DNA of 64,000 nt from Pseudomonadota bacterium (GCA_018821535.1 JAHJLV010000053.1:62001-126000); one strand, 5' to 3'; shown: positions 52,065 through 61,104, counted from the first letter of the stretch. The notes: generated by a model not told the origin, from the sequence alone. Numbers and translations: made by a program.

Positions 52065-53780
52065 CTATCTGTTGTCTTTATCTTTTGAATCGTTCTGGGG
52101 TCTTTGTTTCAGGATATGGGGTGTGATAAAAATCAGCAGCTCTTCCATATCCTGGGATTTTGAATTGCTTCGGAAAAGAACACCAAGACCTGGCAGGTCT
52201 TTTAACCAGGGAATACCGGCTTGACCTTCCAGCAGTTTCTCCTTGTTCAGTCCCCCGATCACCGTTGTCTGGCCGTCAAAAAGCGTCACTTTGGTTTCAG
52301 CATTTTTGGTAATAATGGTGGGGTTGCCGGAAACCGTATTGGTCCAGTCCAGTTCATCCTTGTGGGTCAGAATTTCCAGCCGGATGACCTCATTATTGAT
52401 GACATGCGGTGTAACCTCAAGCTTGATGACGGCTTTTTTAAATTCGATTTTGGTTTCACCGTCTTCAATGGTCTGGAAAGGAACTTCCTTGCCGCTTTCG
52501 ATAATGGCTTTTTTATGATCCATGGTGGTGATGGATGGCTTGGAAAGGATATTGAGCTTGCCTTCTTTCTGCAAAGCGGTCAGTTGGGCATAGAGGATAT
52601 AATTGCCCACAGTCTGGGTCATCAGCCCCAGGGTCATTCCCTGCCAGCCGGCTGTGCCGGCATTTTCAGATGATGGGAAATTGACCGCATTTCCTATGCC
52701 CGGCAGATGGGTGATGGCTGACCCGGCAGGATTGGCTGCGGTGGCATCCTCTGTACTGACAAACAATGAAGAATCAAAGGTCCCGATCGGACCGCCGATC
52801 CAGGAGTTTCGGCGGCCGCCGGAATTCACGCCCAGTCCGCCCCACTGGACTCCAAGCTCTTTGGCTGTATCTGAGTTTGCTTCAACAATATGGGCCTCAA
52901 TCAGAATTTGTTCGCCGGGTCTGTCCAGCTGCCGGATGATAGGCACAATTTTTTTAATATCAGATGCGGTTGCCTGGATAATCAGGGAATTGGTATATTC
53001 ATCCATTAAAATGGAGCCCCGGATTTCAGGACTGGATGTGGATGAACTGCCGTCTGCTTTATTTTCCTGCAAAGATGTTGCGGCTTTTTCACCGGACAGA
53101 AGATATTTTTCAAGATTGTCCCTGAGTGGTTTGAGATCTGCATAGTCAATTTTGATAATTTCAGTGACAAGCGGGTCGAGTTTTTCTTCTTCTTTTTGAA
53201 TGGACAGCATGGCAATGGAATGCTGTTTTTTTGTTTTTTCAAATGTCTGACGCGCTTCCATCAGAGAGATTTCTTTTTTAAGATCTTCGATGGTGATCAC
53301 TCTTAAAACATTATCCTGCCATTGATAAGTCAGGCTGTATGTATTTAAAAGGTTGGTAAATGCTTTATCCCAGGGCAGATTTTCAATATTCAAATTTGCA
53401 TTGCCTGTAACGGTTTCATTGATCAGTATATTCATATTGGCTACCCGGGCCAGGGTTCTTAAAAGAACCGGCACGGACACTTCATGCATCTTCAGGCTGA
53501 CCGGCATGGTGGGAAGTGCTTTTTGAACAGGGTCTGTTTCATGTTTCTGGTTTTCATTTTCTGGAGATTCTGTTTTCCGGGCAGCGGTTTGTTCCTCTTT
53601 TTCTATATCAAATGTATGTTTTCTGGGGCCCGGGGTGTTGCCCTTTGACTTTTGCGCCAGGGTCCGCCATTTTTCATAGGGATCAGGTTCTTGCGTTTTT
53701 TTGGGGGTTGACGCACATCCGGTAAATGTGATCAGACACATAAAAATGACCAGGCAGCTGAGTATGTTCTGTTTTATCAT
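52065..53780 (-). CDS. mshL: T4P secretin, MshL-like
   Basis: The 571 residues start at MIKQNIL, five bases after AGGAA. The lipobox FTGC (C22) indicates a lipoprotein. A linker rich in Lys and Glu, an STN-type domain (IENLPWDKAFTNLLNTYSLTYQW), an N1 domain (MDEYTNSLIIQATASDIKKIVPIIRQLD) and the secretin domain (ILSKPSITTMDHKKAIIESGKEVPF ... LPGLGVLFRS ... ELLIFITPHI) follow. It forms the outer-membrane pore of the MSHA-type pilus. Confidence 0.92.
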   Translation of the reverse strand: MIKQNILSCLVIFMCLITFTGCASTPKKTQEPDPYEKWRTLAQKSKGNTPGPRKHTFDIEKEEQTAARKTESPENENQKHETDPVQKALPTMPVSLKMHEVSVPVLLRTLARVANMNILINETVTGNANLNIENLPWDKAFTNLLNTYSLTYQWQDNVLRVITIEDLKKEISLMEARQTFEKTKKQHSIAMLSIQKEEEKLDPLVTEIIKIDYADLKPLRDNLEKYLLSGEKAATSLQENKADGSSSTSSPEIRGSILMDEYTNSLIIQATASDIKKIVPIIRQLDRPGEQILIEAHIVEANSDTAKELGVQWGGLGVNSGGRRNSWIGGPIGTFDSSLFVSTEDATAANPAGSAITHLPGIGNAVNFPSSENAGTAGWQGMTLGLMTQTVGNYILYAQLTALQKEGKLNILSKPSITTMDHKKAIIESGKEVPFQTIEDGETKIEFKKAVIKLEVTPHVINNEVIRLEILTHKDELDWTNTVSGNPTIITKNAETKVTLFDGQTTVIGGLNKEKLLEGQAGIPWLKDLPGLGVLFRSNSKSQDMEELLIFITPHILKQRPQNDSKDKDNR

Positions 53781-53805
53781 TTTTGTTCCTATCATAATAT
53801 CTGCA

Positions 53806-54309
53806 CTAATTTTCTTTGATTAAAAGAATAATTTCCGTGTTTGCATCTGTAAGAAGCCGGGTTCTGGTCGGTGTGATATTTAAAATTTTGTATCCAATAT
53901 CTTTTATTGTTTCACCCACCATATACTCCATTCCATTGATGATGGCCATAAGATTGTTTCCTGCCTGGACAAATCCTGTGTAGTTGATTTGGGGGATATC
54001 CTGCCGGATGGTTTTGTCTTTTTCTTTTTTTGCCCGGGCGTTTGCATCATATTGAACAAATGGATCATTTTCCCAGGCAGATTGCGTCAGGCGCAGTAAA
54101 TAGGGCAGATCAGAGCTCTGTGTGGCTTTCTGGATCAGTTGAAGCTGGGCCTGGGCAGTGATGGCAAGATCATTTGCCCGGGCTTTTTCAGTTTCAATTT
54201 GAGCCAGCTGATCAGACGGGCCGGAATTTGAAAATACAAGATAGTCCAGAAGACCGTAAACAGTTATTAAAACGGCAATGATGACGATTATGGCTTCACG
54301 TTTATTCAT
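53806..54309 (-). CDS. MshK/PilP-like T4P assembly protein
   Basis: The 167 residues have one N-terminal membrane helix (about 6-26) and a C-terminal beta segment (IPQINYTGFVQAGNNLMAIINGMEYMVGETI) like the GspC/PilP homology region. It links the inner-membrane complex to the secretin. Position between MshJ and MshL fits MshK; it is a little longer than MshK and carries a PilO-like coil. Confidence 0.72.
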   Translation of the reverse strand: MNKREAIIVIIAVLITVYGLLDYLVFSNSGPSDQLAQIETEKARANDLAITAQAQLQLIQKATQSSDLPYLLRLTQSAWENDPFVQYDANARAKKEKDKTIRQDIPQINYTGFVQAGNNLMAIINGMEYMVGETIKDIGYKILNITPTRTRLLTDANTEIILLIKEN

Positions 54310-54312
54310 AAG

Positions 54313-54867
54313 TTATTTTTTATCTATATCAATCATGATTTTTGTGGTGAACTGTTTGATTTTCTGCTGATCTGCCAGGATTTTTATGCCTTCAATGGAA
54401 TTGAAAAATTCAAGTTCTATCAGCGAAATCAGATAATTTCTGAAATGGAACAGGTCTCCTGTAAGGGACAGCTCAATGGATATATGATCCGTCAAGGCAT
54501 TTAAGGTGGCGATATCTAAAATATTGCCTGAAAATGTCATGTCATGTCTGATTGCCAGTTGTTTGAAAGTGTCGGTTAAAGATGGTATCTTTTCCCGGTC
54601 AAGCGGTTTGCGTTCAACAATGGGCAGCTGGGTTTTAAATTCAAGTTCAGTTATCTTGTTTGCGCTGGCATAGACCGGGAATAGAGTTTTTTGATGCTCA
54701 AGGGTAATCGTTTTTCTGACAGCGGTTTCTTTTAGATGTTGAATTTCAAGAAACCGGGGCATAAGAATCCCTAAGCTTATTAAAAGGATTAATGCAGCTC
54801 CGCTTACAATGATACCTGTTGTCATGGAGGACAATTTGGCAAGCTTTGGATTTTTTGGCTCAGACAT
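54313..54867 (-). CDS. PilO/MshJ-like T4P alignment protein
   Basis: The 184 residues comprise a short cytoplasmic N-terminus, a membrane helix (about 17-38), a coiled coil, and a ferredoxin-like PilO domain (FKQLAIRHDMTFSG ... DLFHFRNYLISLIELEFFNSIEGI). It starts at the last base of the upstream gene's stop and lies 3 bp before the MshK-like gene. Confidence 0.83.
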   Translation of the reverse strand: MSEPKNPKLAKLSSMTTGIIVSGAALILLISLGILMPRFLEIQHLKETAVRKTITLEHQKTLFPVYASANKITELEFKTQLPIVERKPLDREKIPSLTDTFKQLAIRHDMTFSGNILDIATLNALTDHISIELSLTGDLFHFRNYLISLIELEFFNSIEGIKILADQQKIKQFTTKIMIDIDKK

Positions 54868-56633
54868 TAAATCATCTCCATGACAGCAGTAAATATAAGA
54901 TGGCTCTCATTATTTTCTGTTTCAAGTTTTTTGTCTTTAAGAACAATGTCCTGAAAGAATGGAGAATCCCCCAGCTTGATAATATAGCCGGTCAACATGG
55001 ATTCCATGGATGTGTGGTCTGTTTTTACCACACCGTTTAATACCATTGATCGTTTTTGAAACGCCTTTTTGTTATTATCTCCAGTTTCCAGGGGTGACCT
55101 GAAATCAGCATCCAGGGATATGATGGAAATGCTGTCAGGGGTTTTGGAGCAGATTTCATTGATGACGGCAAGACACAGATAATCAGTCGTGTATTTTTTA
55201 ATGACAGCGGCTTTTTTCCGGGCCTCAAGAATTTGGGTGTTGATCATGTCCTGGTTTACCGTGGGGGTGTATTTTGCAATCTGCAAATCAATTTGAGCAA
55301 TTCGCTGTATCTGTTCTTTCTCCAGGGCAGACAGCCAGAATCCCAGGGCAAGGCAGACTAAAAGGCTGGCAGCACAGATCCCCATAATGGCTGAATTGAT
55401 TTTTCGCTGTTTTGCCTCTATTTTTTTATGCTCATAGGTATAAAGGAAATTAGGGGTATCTTCATTGGATGACAGAGAAATGGCATATGCCGGAATAATT
55501 CCGTTCCTTTGGGAAGGATTCAGCGGCGGGTTGATTTTCAAGGATGAAGAGATGTCATCTCCTTCAAAGGGGTTGAAGAGGGACACTTTGTTTGGAATCT
55601 GTTCCCTGGCAGATGCTATAAAAGCTTCGCAGTTGTCTGTTTCTCCAAAAAACAGGAACTCTTCCATGGGCGCATTGGCTGTGAAATTGTTTGAACAATA
55701 ATCTCCGGTGCGGACGATTTTGCTGATCAGCCGGTCGGAAGAAGGGCTCATTTTATCAAACAAGGGGTTCAGGGTGTCAAAATTTAAAATTTCAGATATG
55801 TCAATACGGTTATTTTGTTCTTTGTTTTCCATATCCATTTCTATCAGGTCTTCAATCAGGCTTAATGCACCGGTTTTGATATTTCTGACCAGCAGAACGC
55901 CCGTGGGTGACAGACATAGAATATTGGAATAGTATCTGGAAACATTTGTCAGGACAACCGGGGCTTTGTTGGGGATAATCCCGTTTGAGAAAAAGTTGCA
56001 GAATGCAAAAGGCAGTGCTGTGATCCCCGCAAGGGGAAACCCGGCTTTTGAAAAAAGGGAAATCAGAAGGCTGATCTGATCTTTTTCTGCTGAAAACGCC
56101 ACGACTTTTTTCTTTTTAATTCCGTCAACCTGTATATCGCCTTTGATCTGATAATCAAAAATTTCCTGATCCGGCAGGATCTCAAATTCTTTTTTAAACT
56201 CCCAGATTGCGGCATTGGCAGTTTTTGATTCAGGAATATCCGGTATAATGATGTTTCTGAGCTTGAAATATTTTGTATCAACAGCAGTCCAGATCTGGGC
56301 ATGTCTGAATCTGCCTAAAAAATCCTCCAGTGTATTTTTAAGAAATGCGGCAAATCGGACATGTCCGGGATTCATGGATTCAGGGATCATGACATAAGAC
56401 CATTTGAGCAGTTCTCGGGTTTGGCTTGCCCTGGTGGTTCCGGAAAGAACCATGGCAATAAAGCCTTCATCAATCAGAATACCTGCACACATGGATTTTT
56501 TTTGAGCATGTTCAATAGAAACAGATTGTTCTGCAAAATTGGTGGGGGCCATATTTTCTGCTGGTGCAGGGGTGCTTTTCCGGATGGAATTTAATAATCT
56601 CTCGGTTGAGTTTAACAGGCTTGAATCACTCAA
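54867..56633 (-). CDS. PilM-PilN-like fusion protein (MshI-like)
   Basis: The 588 residues combine two T4P proteins. Residues about 45-350 resemble PilM, an actin-fold cytoplasmic protein (GILIDEGFIAMVLSG; WTAVDTKYFKLRNIIIPDIPESKTANAAIWEFKKEF; LPFAF). Residues 405-588 resemble PilN: a conserved cytoplasmic stretch, a membrane helix (412-434), a coil, and a ferredoxin-like domain (LAVINEICSKTPDSISIISLDAD). In MSHA loci MshI is PilM-like with a similar C-terminal extension. It heads the 13-gene operon. Confidence 0.8.
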   Translation of the reverse strand: MSDSSLLNSTERLLNSIRKSTPAPAENMAPTNFAEQSVSIEHAQKKSMCAGILIDEGFIAMVLSGTTRASQTRELLKWSYVMIPESMNPGHVRFAAFLKNTLEDFLGRFRHAQIWTAVDTKYFKLRNIIIPDIPESKTANAAIWEFKKEFEILPDQEIFDYQIKGDIQVDGIKKKKVVAFSAEKDQISLLISLFSKAGFPLAGITALPFAFCNFFSNGIIPNKAPVVLTNVSRYYSNILCLSPTGVLLVRNIKTGALSLIEDLIEMDMENKEQNNRIDISEILNFDTLNPLFDKMSPSSDRLISKIVRTGDYCSNNFTANAPMEEFLFFGETDNCEAFIASAREQIPNKVSLFNPFEGDDISSSLKINPPLNPSQRNGIIPAYAISLSSNEDTPNFLYTYEHKKIEAKQRKINSAIMGICAASLLVCLALGFWLSALEKEQIQRIAQIDLQIAKYTPTVNQDMINTQILEARKKAAVIKKYTTDYLCLAVINEICSKTPDSISIISLDADFRSPLETGDNNKKAFQKRSMVLNGVVKTDHTSMESMLTGYIIKLGDSPFFQDIVLKDKKLETENNESHLIFTAVMEMI

Positions 56634-56693
56634 AATGACCTCTATATCTATATTTTGTGTAAACTGCTGTTTCTATGTCAATTATAGGGTACG

Positions 56694-56720
56694 GCTATAA
56701 TAAATAAAACCAGATGTCAA
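56694..56720 (-). promoter_or_regulatory. Candidate promoter of the msh-like operon
   Basis: On the minus strand a perfect TTGACA (56715-56720) is followed 15 bp later by TATAGC (56694-56699), about 60 bp upstream of the first gene. The spacing is slightly short. Confidence 0.45.
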
Positions 56721-56723
56721 CTG

Positions 56724-56752
56724 TTAAGATGTTCGGGAAAAACCTTTATAAT
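56724..56752 (+). promoter_or_regulatory. Candidate promoter of the small Arg-rich gene
   Basis: TTAAGA and a perfect TATAAT are 17 bp apart, diverging from the msh promoter. The predicted leader is about 145 bases and contains a GCCAAT/ATTGGC hairpin followed by TTGTTTTTTTT (about 56827-56860), so most transcripts may end before the gene. Confidence 0.5.
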
Positions 56753-56824
56753 CCCTTATCGGCTGTTGTCGATCTTTGCTGAAATACAGGGGGGTGGAAA
56801 AGGAATCTGCCTGAAAAAAAATGC

Positions 56825-56860
56825 CGGCCAATTAAATTTTTTATTGGCTTGTTTTTTTTG
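56825..56860 (+). terminator. Terminator-like hairpin in a leader
   Basis: GCCAAT and ATTGGC form a 6-bp stem with an AT-rich loop, followed by TTG and eight T, 46 bp before the ATG at 56906. It may be an attenuator, or the end of a short RNA. Confidence 0.5.
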
Positions 56861-56905
56861 GCGCAGGTATTTATAATAAAAGAAAATTTTGAATGGAGTA
56901 AAAAA

Positions 56906-57121
56906 ATGATACAGATTCTACCGGTTAAATACACACGATCCCTTCTGGATCGGAGAAGTGATCAGGATCGCCGTCAGCGATATAATATCGATGTTGTGGA
57001 GTTGCTGGGCTGTGACCGCAGAGATTACAGCACTGAGCGTCGGACTCGTCCTGAAAAAAGATCGGACTGGTTAAGGGTGACACAGTGGACCAGTGTCTGT
57101 GTAGCTGAATTATCCGCCTGA
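56906..57121 (+). CDS. Small Arg-rich protein, unknown function
   Basis: The 71 residues start 8 bases after GGAG; a longer frame to 56849 runs through the leader hairpin's T-run and is unlikely. It has repeated paired arginines (LLDRRSDQDRRQR and CDRRDYSTERRTRPEKR) followed by DWLRVTQWTSVCV. I recognise no domain; the RRS.QDRR pattern recurs in small proteins of Desulfobacterota as I recall. It lies next to pilus and exopolysaccharide genes. Confidence 0.7.
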   Translation: MIQILPVKYTRSLLDRRSDQDRRQRYNIDVVELLGCDRRDYSTERRTRPEKRSDWLRVTQWTSVCVAELSA

Positions 57122-57239
57122 TTTTTACTGCCCGGTCACATTAATACCCTGCACGCCTGTGTTTTTTTTAATAGAAAATCTTTTCTTAAATCGCCATGTC
57201 ACTTCCATCCAAATTCAGGGCAATCATATATAAGTTTGC

Positions 57240-57268
57240 TTGACACCTTAATGCCTGTATTATATCAA
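57240..57268 (+). promoter_or_regulatory. Sigma-70 promoter of the sugar transferase gene
   Basis: TTGACA (57240-57245) and TATCAA (57263-57268) have an ideal 17-bp spacing. The start codon is 52 bp further. Confidence 0.6.
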
Positions 57269-57320
57269 ATCTCAACACAGTATTATAAATGTATGAATAT
57301 TAGATAATCAGGATACAGCC

Positions 57321-58679
57321 GTGGGTGTTTTAACAAAGGAAAGTCTTATCAGAAAGCAGATTGTTCTTATGGCAGGCGATATTGCTGCTGCTGTTTTCAT
57401 TTTGTTTTTTATATATATGATGAATCAAAATCAGGCGGATAGCCGGTTGTTTATGCAGCCCTGGTATTTTCTGTTTATTCCTGCCCTGATTTTCAGTTCA
57501 TTTATCTGTGAAATTTACACTGTAAAAACCTGGCAGTTCAGGAGTCTTGCTGTCCGGGCCGCAATTGCCACAGGCATCTGTTTTTTGATTCTGATACTGG
57601 TGGCTGAATTCTCGGCAATTTTATGGTGGCTGGTGTTCGGGCTGATCTGTTTTTATGTGCTTCAGATTCTGTGGCACAGCTTTTATCAGTTTATTGTCCG
57701 GTCTTCCTTGTTTGTAAAGCCTCTGATGGTTATCGGAACAGGGACAACAGCACTTCAGGTGGAGCGGATGATCAGTGCGTCTGCAAACAAATACAGCTTG
57801 ATCGGTTATATCAGCACCCCTTCTGATCCGGTGGATGTGGCCCAGGATAAAATCATTGGAAAAATTGATGATATTGTTGAGCTGTGCAGACAGCATAAGG
57901 TGCATTCCATTGTTATGGCATTAACGGAAAAGCGGGGCAATCTTGCCATTGCCAAACTGGTGGCCTGCAAACTGATCGGTGTCAGGATCATTGATTACCC
58001 CAATTTTTATGAAACCATGACCGGAAAGATTCCTGTGGAAAGTATCAATCCAAGCTGGCTTGTGCAGAGCAATGGATTTTTGATCACGCCTTTGGTCCGG
58101 TTTTTAAAACGGATTTTTGATATTATATTGTCAGCCCTGGTTCTTTTGATCACACTGCCGTTTTTCCCGTTGTTTGTATTTTTTGTTAAATATAAATCTC
58201 CGGGGCCTGTCTTTTATCTGCAAAAACGGGTGGGAGAATTCGGGAAAGATTTTACCATTTATAAATTCAGATCCATGGTGACAGATGCAGAATCCATGAG
58301 CGGTGCTGCCTGGGCATCGGAAAATGACCCAAGAGTCAGTCCTTTTGGTCATCTTATGAGAAAAACCCGGATTGATGAACTGCCGCAGCTTATCAATGTT
58401 CTGAAAGGAGACATGAGTTTTATCGGTCCCCGGCCCGAGCGCCCTGAGTTTGTAAAACAGATCAGTGAGAATACACCCTATTATATGGAGCGTCATGCGG
58501 TCAAGCCCGGAATTACCGGCTGGGCCCAGGTGATGTATCCGTATGGGTCTTCCATAGGAGATTCAGTGGAAAAGCTTCGGTATGACCTGTATTATATTAA
58601 CAACCTTTCATTGTTTCTTGAACTTTTAATTGTTTTTGAAACCATTAAAGTTATCGTGTTCAGAAGGGGAGGCAGATAG
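57321..58679 (+). CDS. EpsB-type polyprenyl-phosphate sugar transferase (PEP-CTERM system)
   Basis: The 452 residues start at GTG, seven bases after AGGA. Four N-terminal membrane helices, a CoA-binding-like middle domain (PLMVIGTGTTALQVERMI), a fifth helix, and the bacterial sugar transferase domain (SPGPVFYLQKRVGEFGKDFTIYKFRSM; RKTRIDELPQLINVLKGDMSFIGPRPERPEF; HAVKPGITGWAQV) follow. The end YPYGSSIGDSVEKLRYDLYYINNLSLFLELLI is characteristic of TIGR03013, the family tied to XrtA exosortase loci. It starts exopolysaccharide repeat assembly. Confidence 0.9.
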   Translation: MGVLTKESLIRKQIVLMAGDIAAAVFILFFIYMMNQNQADSRLFMQPWYFLFIPALIFSSFICEIYTVKTWQFRSLAVRAAIATGICFLILILVAEFSAILWWLVFGLICFYVLQILWHSFYQFIVRSSLFVKPLMVIGTGTTALQVERMISASANKYSLIGYISTPSDPVDVAQDKIIGKIDDIVELCRQHKVHSIVMALTEKRGNLAIAKLVACKLIGVRIIDYPNFYETMTGKIPVESINPSWLVQSNGFLITPLVRFLKRIFDIILSALVLLITLPFFPLFVFFVKYKSPGPVFYLQKRVGEFGKDFTIYKFRSMVTDAESMSGAAWASENDPRVSPFGHLMRKTRIDELPQLINVLKGDMSFIGPRPERPEFVKQISENTPYYMERHAVKPGITGWAQVMYPYGSSIGDSVEKLRYDLYYINNLSLFLELLIVFETIKVIVFRRGGR

Positions 58680-58680
58680 G

Positions 58681-59322
58681 ATGGTTAAAAAGAATCAGCA
58701 GGGCATTGATTTAAGTCAGCGGCTTTTTATTGAACTTGGCACCCCCCTTCGAATTGAAGTTCGCAAGAAAACTGAATTTTTGTCCAGCAAACTCATCGGC
58801 ATGAAAGTGGGTGCCTATCTGATCGCCAATCTGCCCGGAATGGACTCTCAGCCGGTGGCTCTGGAAAAAGAAGAACCCGTGCAGGTGAAATATATCAGTC
58901 AGGATGACATCTTCAGTTTTTCAAGCAGGGTTCTCATGGTGCTGGATGCGCCGGATAATCTGGTGTTTTTACAGTACCCGGACAGGGTGGAAAGCTGTAA
59001 TATCAGAATGCACAGCAGAGTTGAATGTTTTTTGCCCATCCATGTGAGAACAGATGACCACCAGGATGCCGGTGTTATTACGAACATCAGTGCAAAAGGC
59101 TGCATGTGCATGGTGGACTATTTCAGATCATGGGAAAATATCAGCGGCAAGGGGATAGAATTGCTTCTTTCATACGCAAATTCCGATACGCTTGCCATCC
59201 CTGGAGAAATCAGAAGTGTCCAGGTGATCGGGAAGCAGATGAAGTTGGGGATTCGCTTTGATGAGGTGGACTCGTTTCTCCAGTCTGTACTGGAAACGCT
59301 TGTTCCTGCCTTGAGATTTTAA
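58681..59322 (+). CDS. PilZ-domain c-di-GMP receptor, YcgR-like
   Basis: The 213 residues start directly after the transferase, with AGGGGAGG upstream. Residues 15-100 form a YcgR/flagellar-brake-like N-domain (LFIELGTPLRIEV... LIGMKVGAYLIANLP). Residues 105-213 form the PilZ domain with RxxxR (R109-x3-R113) and NxSxxG (N135-S137-G140), both complete, so c-di-GMP binding is expected. It is likely co-transcribed with the sugar transferase and may regulate exopolysaccharide or pili. Confidence 0.9.
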   Translation: MVKKNQQGIDLSQRLFIELGTPLRIEVRKKTEFLSSKLIGMKVGAYLIANLPGMDSQPVALEKEEPVQVKYISQDDIFSFSSRVLMVLDAPDNLVFLQYPDRVESCNIRMHSRVECFLPIHVRTDDHQDAGVITNISAKGCMCMVDYFRSWENISGKGIELLLSYANSDTLAIPGEIRSVQVIGKQMKLGIRFDEVDSFLQSVLETLVPALRF

Positions 59323-59323
59323 T

Positions 59324-59358
59324 CCATCCACGGTTATGCAGATCATAACCGTGGATGG
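59324..59358. terminator. Bidirectional stem-loop between convergent genes
   Basis: CCATCCACGGTTATG (59324-59338) pairs perfectly with CATAACCGTGGATGG (59344-59358), a 15-bp stem with a 5-base loop. No strong T-run follows in either direction. Confidence 0.6.
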
Positions 59359-59373
59359 CATACCGACAGGGTC

Positions 59374-61104
59374 TTATTTTTTCTCCTCGTCTCTGAGGAC
59401 CCGGCGAAGAACCTTTCCTACATTGGATACAGGAATTTCATTCCTGAATTCAATAAATTTGGGCCGTTTATAACCTGCCATATTTTCTTTGCAGAATTCC
59501 TGCATTTCTTCTTGTGTAACCTTTTCTCCATCTTTGATTTTAACAAAGGCTTTGACTTTTTCACCGCTCTTGTCATCGGGCACCCCGACAACAGCAACCA
59601 GTTCAACCTTGGGATGGGTGTACAGGATATCTTCAACATCTCTTGGGTAAACATTAAAGCCGCCGACAATGATCATGTCTTTTTTACGGTCAGTGATCAG
59701 AACATAGCCGTCTTCATCGATGTGGCCGATATCGCCGGTGAGAAAATATCTTTTTCCGTCTATATTGACAAACACTTCGTCATTGGCGTCATCTCTTTTC
59801 CAGTAGCCTTTCATGACCTGAGGACCGCAGGCGGCGATTTCACCGTCTTCACCCTGGGGCAGAACCTTTTTGGGATCTTCAAGATCAACGATTTTGATAT
59901 CTGTTCCCGGAATAGGGAAACCAATGGAGCCCACTTTTCTTGTTTCTTTGAATGACGGGTTTGAACACAGAACCGGAGAGGTCTCAGTTAAGCCATATCC
60001 TTCAAAAATAACAGAACCGGTTTTTTCTTCAAAGCGTTTGCAGACTTCAGGCGGAAGCGGGGCACCTCCGGAAAAGCATCCCATCAATGAAGACAGGTCA
60101 TATTTGTCAATATCCCGATGATTGGTAAAGGCCACAAAAATAGTGGGAACAGCGGACATGAATGTGGGCCTTTCTTTTTGAACCAGCTTGAGTACCTCGG
60201 TAAACGGCGGATTTCCGGCTCTCGGGTCAGGAACACAGACCAGTTTGCCTGCAACCTTGGCAGACAGGAAGAGAACAACGGTAATACCAAAGCTGTGATA
60301 CCAGGGCAGAACTCCCAGAGAACAGTGATAGCCGCCGGAGCGCATTTTCTCAGGTTTGCCGCCTTCTTCATGAACCAGTCGGGAATACTGATATATGGCT
60401 TCCACATTTGATGTGAAGTTGCAATGGGTGAGTTCAGCGCCTTTGGGCAGTCCGGTTGTGCCTCCGGTATAAAGCATGATGGCTGTATCTTCCATCGGAT
60501 TGATCTGAACCTTGGGAGGGACTGGCTTGGATGAGGCAACAATATCATCAAACTTCAAATGCCCGGGCTGCAGGGGTCCGGCAGTGGGAATTTTTCCCAG
60601 AAGACCGCCCAATATGCCTTTGATTTTCGGCAGATAGGATTTTACATTGCAGGTAATAACGGTTTTGATGCCGGTGCCTTCAATGGCCTTGAGGGTATTG
60701 GGATAAAATTCGGGGTGATCCATGCAGAAGACCATTTTTGATTCTGAGTCTTTGAGCTGATGATTGAGTTCATGTGCCGTATAGGATGGGTTGCAGTTAA
60801 CAGCAGTTGCGCCTGCTTTCAGAATCCCGAACAGAATTTCAGGGAACTGGGGCAGATTGGGAAGAAAAATGGCAACCTTGTCGCCTTTTTTGATTCCTTT
60901 TCCTGCCAGAAAATTGGCAACTCTGTCAGCAGTGTCTTTTACCTTGGCGAAACTTCTTGAAGCACCGCTGAAAATGGTAAACGGCAGGTTCGGATAATCC
61001 CGGGCAGAATCATCCAGAAATTTAAACACAGGAAAGTTGTAATCGCTGACCGTATGCGATACGCCGTCGGGCCAGTATGGGGTTTTCCAATTAGACTCAG
61101 TCAT
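59374..61104 (-). CDS. fadD: Long-chain fatty-acyl-CoA ligase
   Basis: The 576 residues belong to the AMP-forming acyl-CoA synthetases: ATP loop YTGGTTGLPKGAELTHCN, GYGLTETSPV, YFLTGDIGHIDEDGYVLITDRKKDMIIVGGFNVYP, and a C-terminal PVSNVGKVLRRVLR with the catalytic Lys. It activates fatty acids for beta-oxidation or lipid synthesis. It is a single-gene unit with palindromes upstream. Confidence 0.9.
   Translation of the reverse strand: MTESNWKTPYWPDGVSHTVSDYNFPVFKFLDDSARDYPNLPFTIFSGASRSFAKVKDTADRVANFLAGKGIKKGDKVAIFLPNLPQFPEILFGILKAGATAVNCNPSYTAHELNHQLKDSESKMVFCMDHPEFYPNTLKAIEGTGIKTVITCNVKSYLPKIKGILGGLLGKIPTAGPLQPGHLKFDDIVASSKPVPPKVQINPMEDTAIMLYTGGTTGLPKGAELTHCNFTSNVEAIYQYSRLVHEEGGKPEKMRSGGYHCSLGVLPWYHSFGITVVLFLSAKVAGKLVCVPDPRAGNPPFTEVLKLVQKERPTFMSAVPTIFVAFTNHRDIDKYDLSSLMGCFSGGAPLPPEVCKRFEEKTGSVIFEGYGLTETSPVLCSNPSFKETRKVGSIGFPIPGTDIKIVDLEDPKKVLPQGEDGEIAACGPQVMKGYWKRDDANDEVFVNIDGKRYFLTGDIGHIDEDGYVLITDRKKDMIIVGGFNVYPRDVEDILYTHPKVELVAVVGVPDDKSGEKVKAFVKIKDGEKVTQEEMQEFCKENMAGYKRPKFIEFRNEIPVSNVGKVLRRVLRDEEKK

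Noticed and set aside
59324..59358. Transposon terminal repeat
   Set aside because: It is a single stem-loop with a 5-base loop between convergent genes, better explained as a transcript end.
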